Assembly (NCBI GenBank): GCA_026418195.1
Contig: JAOABU010000005.1
Span: forward strand, 1 to 36,132
Reading direction: 5' to 3'
DNA: 36,132 nucleotides
Source: Spirochaetota bacterium
GTDB taxonomy: Bacteria > Spirochaetota > Spirochaetia > DTKZ01
The notes beneath the pieces were generated by a model. It was not told the origin of the DNA, did no database searches, and saw only the letters and a list, made by a program, of their open reading frames with translations. How positions within the stretch are numbered: the first letter of the stretch is position 1; each line of letters starts with the position of its first letter. Made by a program: the position numbers and the translations under genes. This document shows, piece by piece, positions 24,809 to 32,241 of the stretch.

Positions 24809-24824
24809 AGCACCGTACTACAAT
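24795..24824 (+). promoter_or_regulatory. Promoter of the carboxylate catabolic operon
   Basis: TTGACA (24795-24800), 18-bp spacer, TACAAT (24819-24824). It mirrors the leftward promoter, and its -35 box overlaps the right palindrome. It also rules out the in-frame ATG at 24823 as start codon of the next gene. Confidence 0.72.
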
Positions 24825-24858
24825 GCATACAATTGATTCAATTAAGGGAGTTAAAACG

Positions 24859-25779
24859 ATGGAAGGATCCAAACCAAGTAAACGAGCCATTGAACTGGCG
24901 AAAGGTGCATACGACCTTCATGTGCATTCTGCGCCCGATTTGATGGAACGAATCAACAACGACATAGAAATTGCAGAGCGTTTCAAGAACAGAGGAATGA
25001 AAGGGTTCGTGATTAAATCCCATTATGAGTCTACCGCTGCACGGGCAGCTTTAGCTCGGTATGTAGTACCTGGGGTTAATGTGGTAGGAGCGATCACGTT
25101 AAACTCGGCGGTGGGTGGTTTGAACGCTCTGGCAGTGGAGATAGCGGCTCGACAGGGAGCCCGGTTGGTATGGTTACCGACTGTCGATGCGGTGAATGAG
25201 CCGGCGGGACGGGTAGAGCCTGAACCGGGTGCAAAATTACCATTCTGGGCAAAGATGCAGCATCAGTTACGGAAGGAGGGGGTGGATAGCCCTCCTGTTC
25301 CCGTGATCGACCCTCAGGGAAAGGTGCTTCCTGCTTTGGTACAGGTTCTGAAGAGCATCGCGAAGCACGACATGATCTTGGCTACTGCCCATTTGGGAAG
25401 GGACGAAATCTTTGCGGTGGTGGATGCAGCAGTGGAAATCGGGGTGCGAAGGATCATCGTAACCCATCCTGAGTTTCCATCCCAGAACCTTTCCTTGGAT
25501 GATCAGCTAAAACTGGCAGCGAAGGGAGCTTACCTAGAACGCTGTTTCACTACTCCCTTCACCGGGAAGGTAAGCTGGGAGAAGACCTTCGAACATATCC
25601 GAAAAGCGGGAATTGCACGATCCATTCTCTCTACAGATCTTGGCCAACCTCACAACCCCCCTGTGGAAGACGGAATTCCTCTTTTCATCGATCGGTTGCT
25701 CGAGGCAGGCTTCACCGAAGAGGAAATTCATACGATGGCTGTGAAGAACACAGTCTGGTTAGTTGAGGGAGGTAGGTAA
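24859..25779 (+). CDS. DUF6282-type amidohydrolase-like protein
   Basis: A 306-residue protein resembling DUF6282, a metal-dependent TIM-barrel hydrolase group. Likely metal ligands are YDLHVHSAPD near the N-terminus, VIKSHYEST, TAHLGRDE, VTHPEF and the late STDLGQ Asp. No signal peptide is present. The reaction is unknown. Next to GalB- and LigK-like genes it could be a lactonase or hydrolase producing 4-oxalomesaconate or a similar acid, as LigI does from 2-pyrone-4,6-dicarboxylate, but LigI is a different subgroup and this is inference. The start at 24859 is chosen because AAGGGAG precedes it and the earlier ATG lies in the -10 box. Its stop overlaps the next start. Confidence 0.75.
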   Translation: MEGSKPSKRAIELAKGAYDLHVHSAPDLMERINNDIEIAERFKNRGMKGFVIKSHYESTAARAALARYVVPGVNVVGAITLNSAVGGLNALAVEIAARQGARLVWLPTVDAVNEPAGRVEPEPGAKLPFWAKMQHQLRKEGVDSPPVPVIDPQGKVLPALVQVLKSIAKHDMILATAHLGRDEIFAVVDAAVEIGVRRIIVTHPEFPSQNLSLDDQLKLAAKGAYLERCFTTPFTGKVSWEKTFEHIRKAGIARSILSTDLGQPHNPPVEDGIPLFIDRLLEAGFTEEEIHTMAVKNTVWLVEGGR

Positions 25780-26495
25780 TGGGGAAGAAACTGGTTGTGA
25801 TAGGTGCTCACGCAGCAGATTTTGTTTGGAGGTCCGCAGGCGCTATTGCCCTCACCGTGCAGCAAGGGGGGAGTGCCCTGGTTGTAGCGCTTTCCTACGG
25901 TGAGAGAGGAGAATCAGGGGAGCTCTGGAAAGAGCCGAATCAGACCATCGAACGAGTGAAGCGGATCCGTCACGAACAAGCTCAGGCCGCTTCGGAAATT
26001 CTCGGTGCACGGTTTCTCTGTTTCGATCTGGGAGATTATCCATTGCGAATGGATGAACAGGGGATCGAAAAGATTGTGAAGCTCTTGCAGGAGGAGAAAC
26101 CCGACATCATCATTACCCATACTGAAAAGGATCCTTTCAATCCTGATCACCCGACAGCGTACGAAGCGGTGATCCGAGCTCGACTGCTTTCGGCCGGTGC
26201 AGGGGTGGAAAGCGCCTTCGAAAGGATCAAACCTCCTGTTGTGTATAGTTTTGAACCTCATCAGCCGGAACTTTCCGGTTTTCTCCCGAATCTGTTCCTC
26301 GACATCACTCCTGTTTTTGAGAAAAAGGTTGCGGCAATGGGGCAGATGGGGTCTCAATCTTACCTAAAGGATTACTACACAGAGCTCGCTTCACGGAGAG
26401 GAAACCATGCTAGGCGCATCTCCGGGAACAAAGAAATCAAGTATGCGGAAGCGTTCCAGCGCTTACTTCCCCAGGTCGTAAAGGAGTTAACATGA
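25779..26495 (+). CDS. PIG-L family protein, possibly 4-oxalomesaconate hydratase (GalB-like)
   Basis: A 238-residue PIG-L/LmbE-fold protein. The metal motif near the N-terminus is GAHAADFVWRSAG, a variant of the usual AHPDD, followed by SYGERGESGELW and THTEKDPFNPDHPTAYEAV with HPT as the remaining ligand site. The AHAAD variant and the GERGES segment are what I associate with GalB, a PIG-L-fold enzyme that hydrates 4-oxalomesaconate instead of deacetylating a sugar. The neighbouring LigK/GalC-like aldolase would use the product of that reaction, which strengthens the assignment. It overlaps both neighbours by 1 and 4 nt. Confidence 0.72.
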   Translation: MGKKLVVIGAHAADFVWRSAGAIALTVQQGGSALVVALSYGERGESGELWKEPNQTIERVKRIRHEQAQAASEILGARFLCFDLGDYPLRMDEQGIEKIVKLLQEEKPDIIITHTEKDPFNPDHPTAYEAVIRARLLSAGAGVESAFERIKPPVVYSFEPHQPELSGFLPNLFLDITPVFEKKVAAMGQMGSQSYLKDYYTELASRRGNHARRISGNKEIKYAEAFQRLLPQVVKELT

Positions 26496-27169
26496 GTATG
26501 GTACATGTGCGAAAACGAATTGAACGTCCGGATTCAAAGATCATCGAGGCGTTTCGAGATTTGGATGTGGCGACAGTTTACGAGGCTTCCGGGAGAAAAG
26601 GGTACATCGCCGCAGCCATAAAGCCCATTACAAAAGGGGTTCGGATCTGTGGGCCCGCTTTTACCGTACAGTGCGCTCCGGGAGACAACTTGATGCTCCA
26701 TAAGGCACTTCAGATTGCTTCACCGGGCGATGTGTTGGTGGCTACGGTAGGTAACGAACCTGAGTATGGTTACTGGGGAGGAATGATGGCCGTGTCTGCT
26801 CTGGCGAGAAAATTAGGAGGCCTTGCCATCGATGGGTGCATTCGGGATTCGGCCGAGATCATTCGTATGGGGTTTCCCATCTTCTGTAGAGGTTTCTCCA
26901 TTCGGGGCACCACAAAGGATATATTAGGATTGATCAATTACCCAGTGAACTTCGGAAACATGACCATTTATCCGGGGGATCTAATTCTAGGGGATGACGA
27001 TGGGATGGTGGTGGTTCGAAGAACCGAATGTGAAGCCGTGCTGGAGAAAAGCAGAAAAAGAGTGGAAGCAGAAAAGATGAAATCAGATCAGCTTCGACAG
27101 GGCGTGAGTAGCGTGGAACTCAATAAACTCCAACCCGTGTTTGATGCATTGGGTTGTGTGGAAGAATAA
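26492..27169 (+). CDS. 4-carboxy-4-hydroxy-2-oxoadipate aldolase/oxaloacetate decarboxylase (LigK/GalC-like, RraA fold)
   Basis: A 225-residue RraA-fold protein. It has the N-terminal DLDVATVYEASGRKGYIAAAIKPI, GPAFTVQCAPGDNLMLHKAL, and the active-site segments GNEPEYGYWGGMMAVSA and LAIDGCIRDSAEI with the conserved Arg-Asp. GDLILGDDDGMVVV completes the metal site. Members of this group cleave 4-carboxy-4-hydroxy-2-oxoadipate to pyruvate and oxaloacetate and decarboxylate oxaloacetate. RraA proper is much shorter and lacks this C-terminal extension. ATG overlaps the PIG-L stop (ATGA), so the two are translationally coupled. Confidence 0.85.
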   Translation: MSMVHVRKRIERPDSKIIEAFRDLDVATVYEASGRKGYIAAAIKPITKGVRICGPAFTVQCAPGDNLMLHKALQIASPGDVLVATVGNEPEYGYWGGMMAVSALARKLGGLAIDGCIRDSAEIIRMGFPIFCRGFSIRGTTKDILGLINYPVNFGNMTIYPGDLILGDDDGMVVVRRTECEAVLEKSRKRVEAEKMKSDQLRQGVSSVELNKLQPVFDALGCVEE

Positions 27170-27202
27170 GAATACAAAGGAATCAGTAAAGGGAGGCGGT
27201 GT

Positions 27203-28204
27203 ATGAAACGGAACATAAAAACTCTGTTGATTCTGTTATCCGTACTGTTAACAATCACATTGTATGTACCAGCGGGGGGCAGCAAGGAACAGGGAGACAA
27301 GAGCAAGGCGTTGGACTTTCCAAAGCGTCCGATCGAAATTGTGGTTCCCTTTGGTCCCGGTGGATCGTCGGATATGATGACGCGTCAAGTGGCTTCGATC
27401 ATGACGAAGATCGTTGGGAAACCAGTGAATGTGGTGAATCGAGCCGGTGGAGGAGGAATAGACGGGATGGTGTACGTAGCAAAGGCACCTGCGGATGGAT
27501 ACACTCTTCTTCAAATTACGCCCTCCCACGCGATTGCTACCGCTCTCGGAAGGCCGAACGCCGATCTTCTGAAGGATTTCGATCCCGTTGCGAATTTCCA
27601 GATCGATATCCAATGTTTTGGAGTGGCAAAGAATAGCAAATTCAAGTCTCTGGACGATATCCTGGAATACGCAAAAGCGAACCCAGGCAAGGTAAAAATT
27701 GGAGGAACTTCACCGGGTGGTTTGGATGAATATATGGCAAACGGGTTTGCCAAAGCAGCGGGAGTGCAATTCCTCTATGTTCCGTATAATGCAGCAGCAG
27801 AGACAAAAGCAGCTGTGTTGGGAGGTGAAATCGATATCTACCAGGACAAGGTTATCTCCTTCCTAACCATGGTCCGAGCTGATCAAATCCGACCCATCGT
27901 CGTGTTGAACAACAAGCGGCTCGACATGATCGAAGAATTGAAGAACGTTCCCTGTTCCGTGGAAAAAGGTATCCAATTTACCCAGGGATCTTGGAGAGGG
28001 TTCGCCGTCCGAAAAGGGACCCCCCAACCGATCCGAGATTATCTAGCCGAGGTGATTAAGAAAGTGTATGAGTCACCGGAGTACAGAGAAGCAAGCAAAC
28101 GCGACATGTCCGATATCATTCCAGGGTATATTGGACCGAAGGAATATGGAGAGATGTGGGTTTCCGAGATAGCAAAGTTCAAAGAGATATTGGGAAAAAA
28201 GTAG
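27203..28204 (+). CDS. tctC: Tripartite tricarboxylate transporter substrate-binding protein (TctC)
   Basis: A 333-residue exported receptor. The signal peptide (MKRNIKTLLILLSVLLTITLYVPAGG) ends in a PAGGSKEQ segment of the kind common in spirochaete binding proteins; no lipobox Cys is present. The mature protein starts FPKRPIEIVVPFGPGGSSDMMTRQVA, the classic TctC/Bug motif, with NRAGGGGIDGMVYVAKAPADGYTLL and PYNAAAETKAAVLGGEIDIYQD. GGGAGG precedes the ATG. It follows the aldolase gene by 33 nt, and TctB/TctA follow directly. Confidence 0.94.
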   Translation: MKRNIKTLLILLSVLLTITLYVPAGGSKEQGDKSKALDFPKRPIEIVVPFGPGGSSDMMTRQVASIMTKIVGKPVNVVNRAGGGGIDGMVYVAKAPADGYTLLQITPSHAIATALGRPNADLLKDFDPVANFQIDIQCFGVAKNSKFKSLDDILEYAKANPGKVKIGGTSPGGLDEYMANGFAKAAGVQFLYVPYNAAAETKAAVLGGEIDIYQDKVISFLTMVRADQIRPIVVLNNKRLDMIEELKNVPCSVEKGIQFTQGSWRGFAVRKGTPQPIRDYLAEVIKKVYESPEYREASKRDMSDIIPGYIGPKEYGEMWVSEIAKFKEILGKK

Positions 28205-28227
28205 GTTGGAATGAGAAGGGGTAGAGC

Positions 28228-28701
28228 ATGATGGAGTTGATAGGGCTTTCATGCATGGGAATAGGACTCATCTACCTGTTCATCCAATCATGGGAACTCA
28301 AAGGTATCATGGTTTCAAAGGATACGGTAGGTCCAGCGGGCTTTCCGCAGCTCGTTATTATTCTCAGTTTCCTTTTGTTAGCGTTCATAGGTTTCACCCT
28401 GATGAAGCAACAACGCAAAAAAGAAGAAAAGATGTCATGGGATCGGAAAAAGATTCTTGGCATTCACGTTCTCCTTTTCTTCGCATATCTCATGTCCTTG
28501 GACCTACTGGGGTTTGTCCTGTCTACAACAATCTACTGTTTCCTAGGAATCCTGAATCTAAAGTATACCCAAACCCTTAAATCAGCAGTGTTTTCCCTCT
28601 TATTGAGTGGGGGTATCACAATCCTCTTTGGGCGCATATTCCTGGTTAGTTTGCCAAGAGGGATAGGGGTGTTCCGAGAGTTGAGCTACTTCTTATATTG
28701 A
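28228..28701 (+). CDS. tctB: Tripartite tricarboxylate transporter small membrane subunit (TctB)
   Basis: A 157-residue protein with four predicted helices. GLSCMGIGLIYLFIQSWEL opens it, SKDTVGPAGFPQLVIILSFLLLAFIGFTLM is the typical TctB segment, and YLMSLDLLGFVLSTTIYCFLGIL makes up the second pair. It stabilises the large permease subunit. Two ATGs (28228, 28231) are possible starts. Its stop lies 17 nt before the tctA ATG. Confidence 0.88.
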   Translation: MMELIGLSCMGIGLIYLFIQSWELKGIMVSKDTVGPAGFPQLVIILSFLLLAFIGFTLMKQQRKKEEKMSWDRKKILGIHVLLFFAYLMSLDLLGFVLSTTIYCFLGILNLKYTQTLKSAVFSLLLSGGITILFGRIFLVSLPRGIGVFRELSYFLY

Positions 28702-28718
28702 AGGGAGACCTCCTACGT

Positions 28719-30221
28719 ATGGGTATAACGATTAAATCCTTAAGCATTGTGTTCAGTCCGTTATCGATGGTGTTCATGAGTTTCGGAACACTGTTTGGGG
28801 TAGTGTGTGGTGCGTTGCCTGGATTAGGGCCTTCCATGGCGGTGATTCTGCTTCTTCCCTTCACGTACGCGATGGATCCCATCGTGGGAATCATCACATT
28901 GGTTGCGGTGAATGTGGGTGCCCAAGCAGGGGGAAGTATCTCTTCGATCTTGCTCCGGGTACCCGGTACACCCAGCGCCATAGCTACTACCTTCGATGGA
29001 TACCCGATGGCGATGCAAGGAAAAGCAGGACGAGCCCTTGGACTAGCCTTTACTGCGTCGGTGATTGGAAGCATCTTTTCCGCAATCGCCATGCTGGTCG
29101 CTACTCCTCTGCTCTCGAACGTGGCTCTTAAATTCCAGAGTGCGGAGTTCTTCTCCTTAGCCTTGCTTGGACTGAGTTGCATCTCTAGCCTTGGGGCGAA
29201 GAATCAGGCAAAATCACTCTTTGCCGCATGTCTGGGACTGCTTCTTTCTACTGTGGGGTTGGACTCCATCAATGGAGTGGAACGTTTCACCTTTGGACAA
29301 GAGTTCCTCCTGAACGGAATCGATTTCATTCCTGTGATGATCGGCGCGTACGCGATCGCCGAGGTATATGAGACGATCGGGAGGAGTTCTTCTGGGAATT
29401 CGAACGAATCTTCTGTGCTCAAAGGAGCAAAGTTCGAGTTCATCAAACTGAAGGATGTACTCACAAAATGGAAAACCTACCTGAAAGGATCTATCATCGG
29501 AACCATCGTTGGGATTATTCCTGCAGCTGGCGGTTCAATTGCTGCGTTCATTGCATACAGTGAAGAAGTCCGATCCAGCAAAACACCCGAAAAGTTCGGC
29601 ACTGGAGTAGAGGAAGGGATCATCGCTCCAGAATCCTCCAATAATGCCTGTGTGGGTGGTTCCATGGTTCCGACATTGACGCTAGGTATTCCGGGTAGCC
29701 CTGTCGCTGCAATCATCATGGCAGCTTTCATGCTTCATGGACTCACTCCGGGTCCCCTCCTCATTCAGCAGCAGCCTGCGATGCTTCAAAGCATTTTTTT
29801 TGGAATGATCGCTTCGTCCTTACTTCTGTTTGTGTTTGGGAAAATCGTGGCGAGAGAGTTCACCAAAATCCTGAAACTTCCCTATCCGTTGTTGGCGATG
29901 TTGATCATGGTGTTAGGGGTAGTAGGAGCCTATTCTCTGCGCAACAATTTGGCGGATGTGTTTATCGCCTTTGCGTTCAGTTTCGTGGGTTACTTTTTCA
30001 ATAAGTATGGATACTCAACTTCTTCCTTCATCCTCGGCTTGGTACTAGGCAGGATTGCAGAGAACTCCATGCGGAAGCAACTCATCATCAGCGGTGGAAG
30101 TTGGCTCGGTTTCGTGACAAGACCCATCTCGTTGGTCATTCTTCTCCTTTCGTTAGCTGCGTTCCTTTCACCGTACTATAGGAAGTTCATGTCTGCGAGA
30201 AAGTCGGGGGGCGTATGTTGA
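28719..30221 (+). CDS. tctA: Tripartite tricarboxylate transporter large membrane subunit (TctA)
   Basis: A 500-residue, roughly 12-helix permease. The conserved first repeat is FGTLFGVVCGALPGLGPSMAVILLLPFTY, followed by GAQAGGSISSILLRVPGTPSAIATTFDGYPMA. The second repeat has GIIPAAGGSIAAFIAYSEE and VPTLTLGIPGSPVAAIIMAAFMLHGLTPGP. It takes up a carboxylate delivered by TctC using an ion gradient. I prefer the ATG at 28719 (GGGAG 11 bases upstream) to an in-frame TTG at 28698 that has no ribosome site. Its stop overlaps the next gene by 7 nt. Confidence 0.94.
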   Translation: MGITIKSLSIVFSPLSMVFMSFGTLFGVVCGALPGLGPSMAVILLLPFTYAMDPIVGIITLVAVNVGAQAGGSISSILLRVPGTPSAIATTFDGYPMAMQGKAGRALGLAFTASVIGSIFSAIAMLVATPLLSNVALKFQSAEFFSLALLGLSCISSLGAKNQAKSLFAACLGLLLSTVGLDSINGVERFTFGQEFLLNGIDFIPVMIGAYAIAEVYETIGRSSSGNSNESSVLKGAKFEFIKLKDVLTKWKTYLKGSIIGTIVGIIPAAGGSIAAFIAYSEEVRSSKTPEKFGTGVEEGIIAPESSNNACVGGSMVPTLTLGIPGSPVAAIIMAAFMLHGLTPGPLLIQQQPAMLQSIFFGMIASSLLLFVFGKIVAREFTKILKLPYPLLAMLIMVLGVVGAYSLRNNLADVFIAFAFSFVGYFFNKYGYSTSSFILGLVLGRIAENSMRKQLIISGGSWLGFVTRPISLVILLLSLAAFLSPYYRKFMSARKSGGVC

Positions 30222-31099
30222 AGGCTATCACGTTCATTGGATTTGGAGAAGCTTCGTACCATATAGCGAAGGGTCTTAGAACAGAAGGGTTTCCGGTAAT
30301 CAAAGCCTTTGATCTGTACTGGAATCACCCGGAAAAGGGACAATTAATCCAGCAACGAGCAGCGGAGCTAGGGGTGGAACTGTTTCCAACCCTTCCGCAA
30401 GCTGTTCAAGACGTTCAATTCGTGGTCTCGGCTACGAGTGCGAAAGCTGCCTTCTCTGTGGCGGAGACGGTGTTCCCATTCCTTGAAGAAGGCCAAGTGT
30501 TCATAGATATCAATGCAGCTTCGCCAATAACGAAAAAAAGAATCGACGCACTACCTCGAAAGAAGGGAGTGCGCTTTTGCGATGCTGCGGTGATGGGAAT
30601 TGTTCCATCCGAAGGGCATAGAGTTCCTATGCTGCTTTCGGGTGATGGTGCATCTATCCTAGTAGAAGCCCTATCGTCGTACGGCATGCGATTGACTGAC
30701 ATCAAGGCACCTGCTGGAGGTTCTTCGGCCATCAAAATGTTCCGAAGCGTGTTCATGAAGGGATTCACTCAACTTTTGATTGAATCCTTTACTCCCGCAA
30801 AACAATTTGGAGCGTTGGAAACATTGGTGGATTCATTGAACGAGACTTTCCAAGGTAAATCAATCGAGGACCTGGCAAACGAGTTAATCCCAAGGACCTT
30901 AGTACATGCAGCGAGAAGGATCTCTGAGATGGAGGAAGTGATCCTCACCTTGAAAGAGATGCATTTAGATGCCTCCATGTCGGAAAGTACGAAGAAGAAG
31001 CTCGAGTTGATTGTCGCATCTTCCATACCTACAAAACTGAAAGGAAACACTCCTTCGAATTATCGAAAAGCGATAGACTTTCTTCAAGAGTCGATTTAG
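30215..31099 (+). CDS. NAD(P)-binding dehydrogenase with DUF1932 C-terminal domain
   Basis: A 294-residue beta-hydroxyacid dehydrogenase-like protein. The Rossmann half begins ITFIGFGEASYHIAKGLRTEG and has VVSATSAKAAFSVAETVFPFLEEGQVFIDINAASPITKKRI. The substrate segment is FCDAAVMGIVPSEGHRVPMLLSG, and the helical half has the conserved Lys in GGSSAIKMFRSVFMKGF, followed by a DUF1932-type region. It should oxidise or reduce a 2- or 3-hydroxy/oxo acid; the substrate is unknown. A G-rich ribosome site (GGGGGGCG) and a 7-nt overlap with tctA tie it to the operon as its last gene. Confidence 0.88.
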   Translation: MLKAITFIGFGEASYHIAKGLRTEGFPVIKAFDLYWNHPEKGQLIQQRAAELGVELFPTLPQAVQDVQFVVSATSAKAAFSVAETVFPFLEEGQVFIDINAASPITKKRIDALPRKKGVRFCDAAVMGIVPSEGHRVPMLLSGDGASILVEALSSYGMRLTDIKAPAGGSSAIKMFRSVFMKGFTQLLIESFTPAKQFGALETLVDSLNETFQGKSIEDLANELIPRTLVHAARRISEMEEVILTLKEMHLDASMSESTKKKLELIVASSIPTKLKGNTPSNYRKAIDFLQESI

Positions 31100-31147
31100 G
31101 AGCCCTGTATCTTACAGATCCCGACCCAAAGGGTTATACTTTGACTG

Positions 31148-32110
31148 ATGTCGAAGGATATCTTTCTTGGCACCTGTTCCTGGAACTACGATTCCTGGGT
31201 AGGTCTTGTGTATTCCTCCCCGAAACGGACGGCCGCTGAATACCTCCGAGAATATGCGACAAAGTTCGATACAGTGGAGGTGGACAGTTGGTACTACAAG
31301 ATTCCCACTCAGATAGAAGCTGGACAGTACCGTGATGCTACGCCGGACGGTTTTCTTTTCACCTGTAAAGTCGTGCAGGACATCACCGTCCCTTTTAAAA
31401 GGAACTTTTCCCAAGACCGAAGCAGGTCTTCCGCTGTAAAAGGGTCATCGGAGAAAGGTGCCCTATTTCCACCCGGATTCTCGGACGATTCAGTCTCCTT
31501 AGAAGGATCAAAAGGCTCGCACCCACGAACTACGCTGGAGCCCAACCCTACTTTCCTCTCTGCAGAAGTATTCCGTCGTTACTGCGAGGGGATCGAGCCA
31601 CTACAGCACAAGATCGCCCTCCTGATCTTTGAGTTCGAGTACTTGAACAGGGAAAAAATGGAATCCCTGGAAAAGTTCCTGAAACTTATGGAAGATTTCT
31701 TGGCTAAGATCCATCGTTCCTACCGTATAGGGATAGAGACACGGAACAAGAACTACCTTACCCGAGAGTATTTTGCCTTTCTGCGAGACCAGGGAGTAGA
31801 ACATGTATTTTCCGAGAAACAGTATATGCCCCCTGTGTATGAGGTGTACGAACGGTTCAAGGAGTACCTTGGGGAGTGGGTGGTGGTGCGTCTCTTAGGA
31901 GGAGATCGTGCCCAAATGGAGGCAAAGACAGGGGAGCGATGGGACAGGATCGTGGAACCTAGACCTGACAAGGATCGGATCGTTCGCATGTCCTTGGATG
32001 CCAGATATAGTGGCCGAAGGGTGATCCTAAATGTGAATAATCATTACGAAGGGTCTGCTCCCCTTACCATTATGGAATTATCGCGTTTATTTGAACGTAT
32101 TCGATATTAA
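31148..32110 (+). CDS. DUF72-family protein (YecE-like)
   Basis: A 320-residue DUF72 protein with a TIM-barrel-like fold and no established function. It starts IFLGTCSWNYDSWVGLVYSS, with EYATKFDTVEVDSWYYKIPT, DGFLFTCKVVQDIT, RIGIETRNKNYLTREYFAFLRDQGVEHVFSEKQYMPP and NVNNHYEGSAPLTIMEL, all family features. Residues about 88-135 are an extra, Ser/Gly/Pro-rich, probably disordered insertion. No Shine-Dalgarno site is near the ATG; TATACT ends 7 bases before it, so the message may be leaderless. It stands alone between the catabolic operon and the chemoreceptor gene. Confidence 0.88.
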   Translation: MSKDIFLGTCSWNYDSWVGLVYSSPKRTAAEYLREYATKFDTVEVDSWYYKIPTQIEAGQYRDATPDGFLFTCKVVQDITVPFKRNFSQDRSRSSAVKGSSEKGALFPPGFSDDSVSLEGSKGSHPRTTLEPNPTFLSAEVFRRYCEGIEPLQHKIALLIFEFEYLNREKMESLEKFLKLMEDFLAKIHRSYRIGIETRNKNYLTREYFAFLRDQGVEHVFSEKQYMPPVYEVYERFKEYLGEWVVVRLLGGDRAQMEAKTGERWDRIVEPRPDKDRIVRMSLDARYSGRRVILNVNNHYEGSAPLTIMELSRLFERIRY

Positions 32111-32115
32111 CCTAT

Positions 32116-32182
32116 AGAATGGTTGCGCGTTCTCCTACATTGCTGTAAAATTGTAAAGTAAATGCATTAAATAAACCATTCT
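32116..32182. repeat. 9-bp inverted repeat upstream of the chemoreceptor gene
   Basis: AGAATGGTT (32116-32124) and AACCATTCT (32174-32182) are separated by 49 AT-rich bases. A second inverted repeat, GAAATAG/CTATTTC, follows closely before the ribosome site. These could be operator arms or leader structure; neither has a T-run, so they are not called terminators. Confidence 0.4.
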
Positions 32183-32241
32183 GAAATAGGTGCTAGAGCC
32201 CTGTAACTCCCTGCGTTCTATTTCAAAAAGAGGTAATCCAA

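Noticed and set aside
24823-24858. ATG at 24823 as start of the DUF6282 gene
   Set aside because: It overlaps the -10 box of the operon promoter; the ATG at 24859 has a proper ribosome site.
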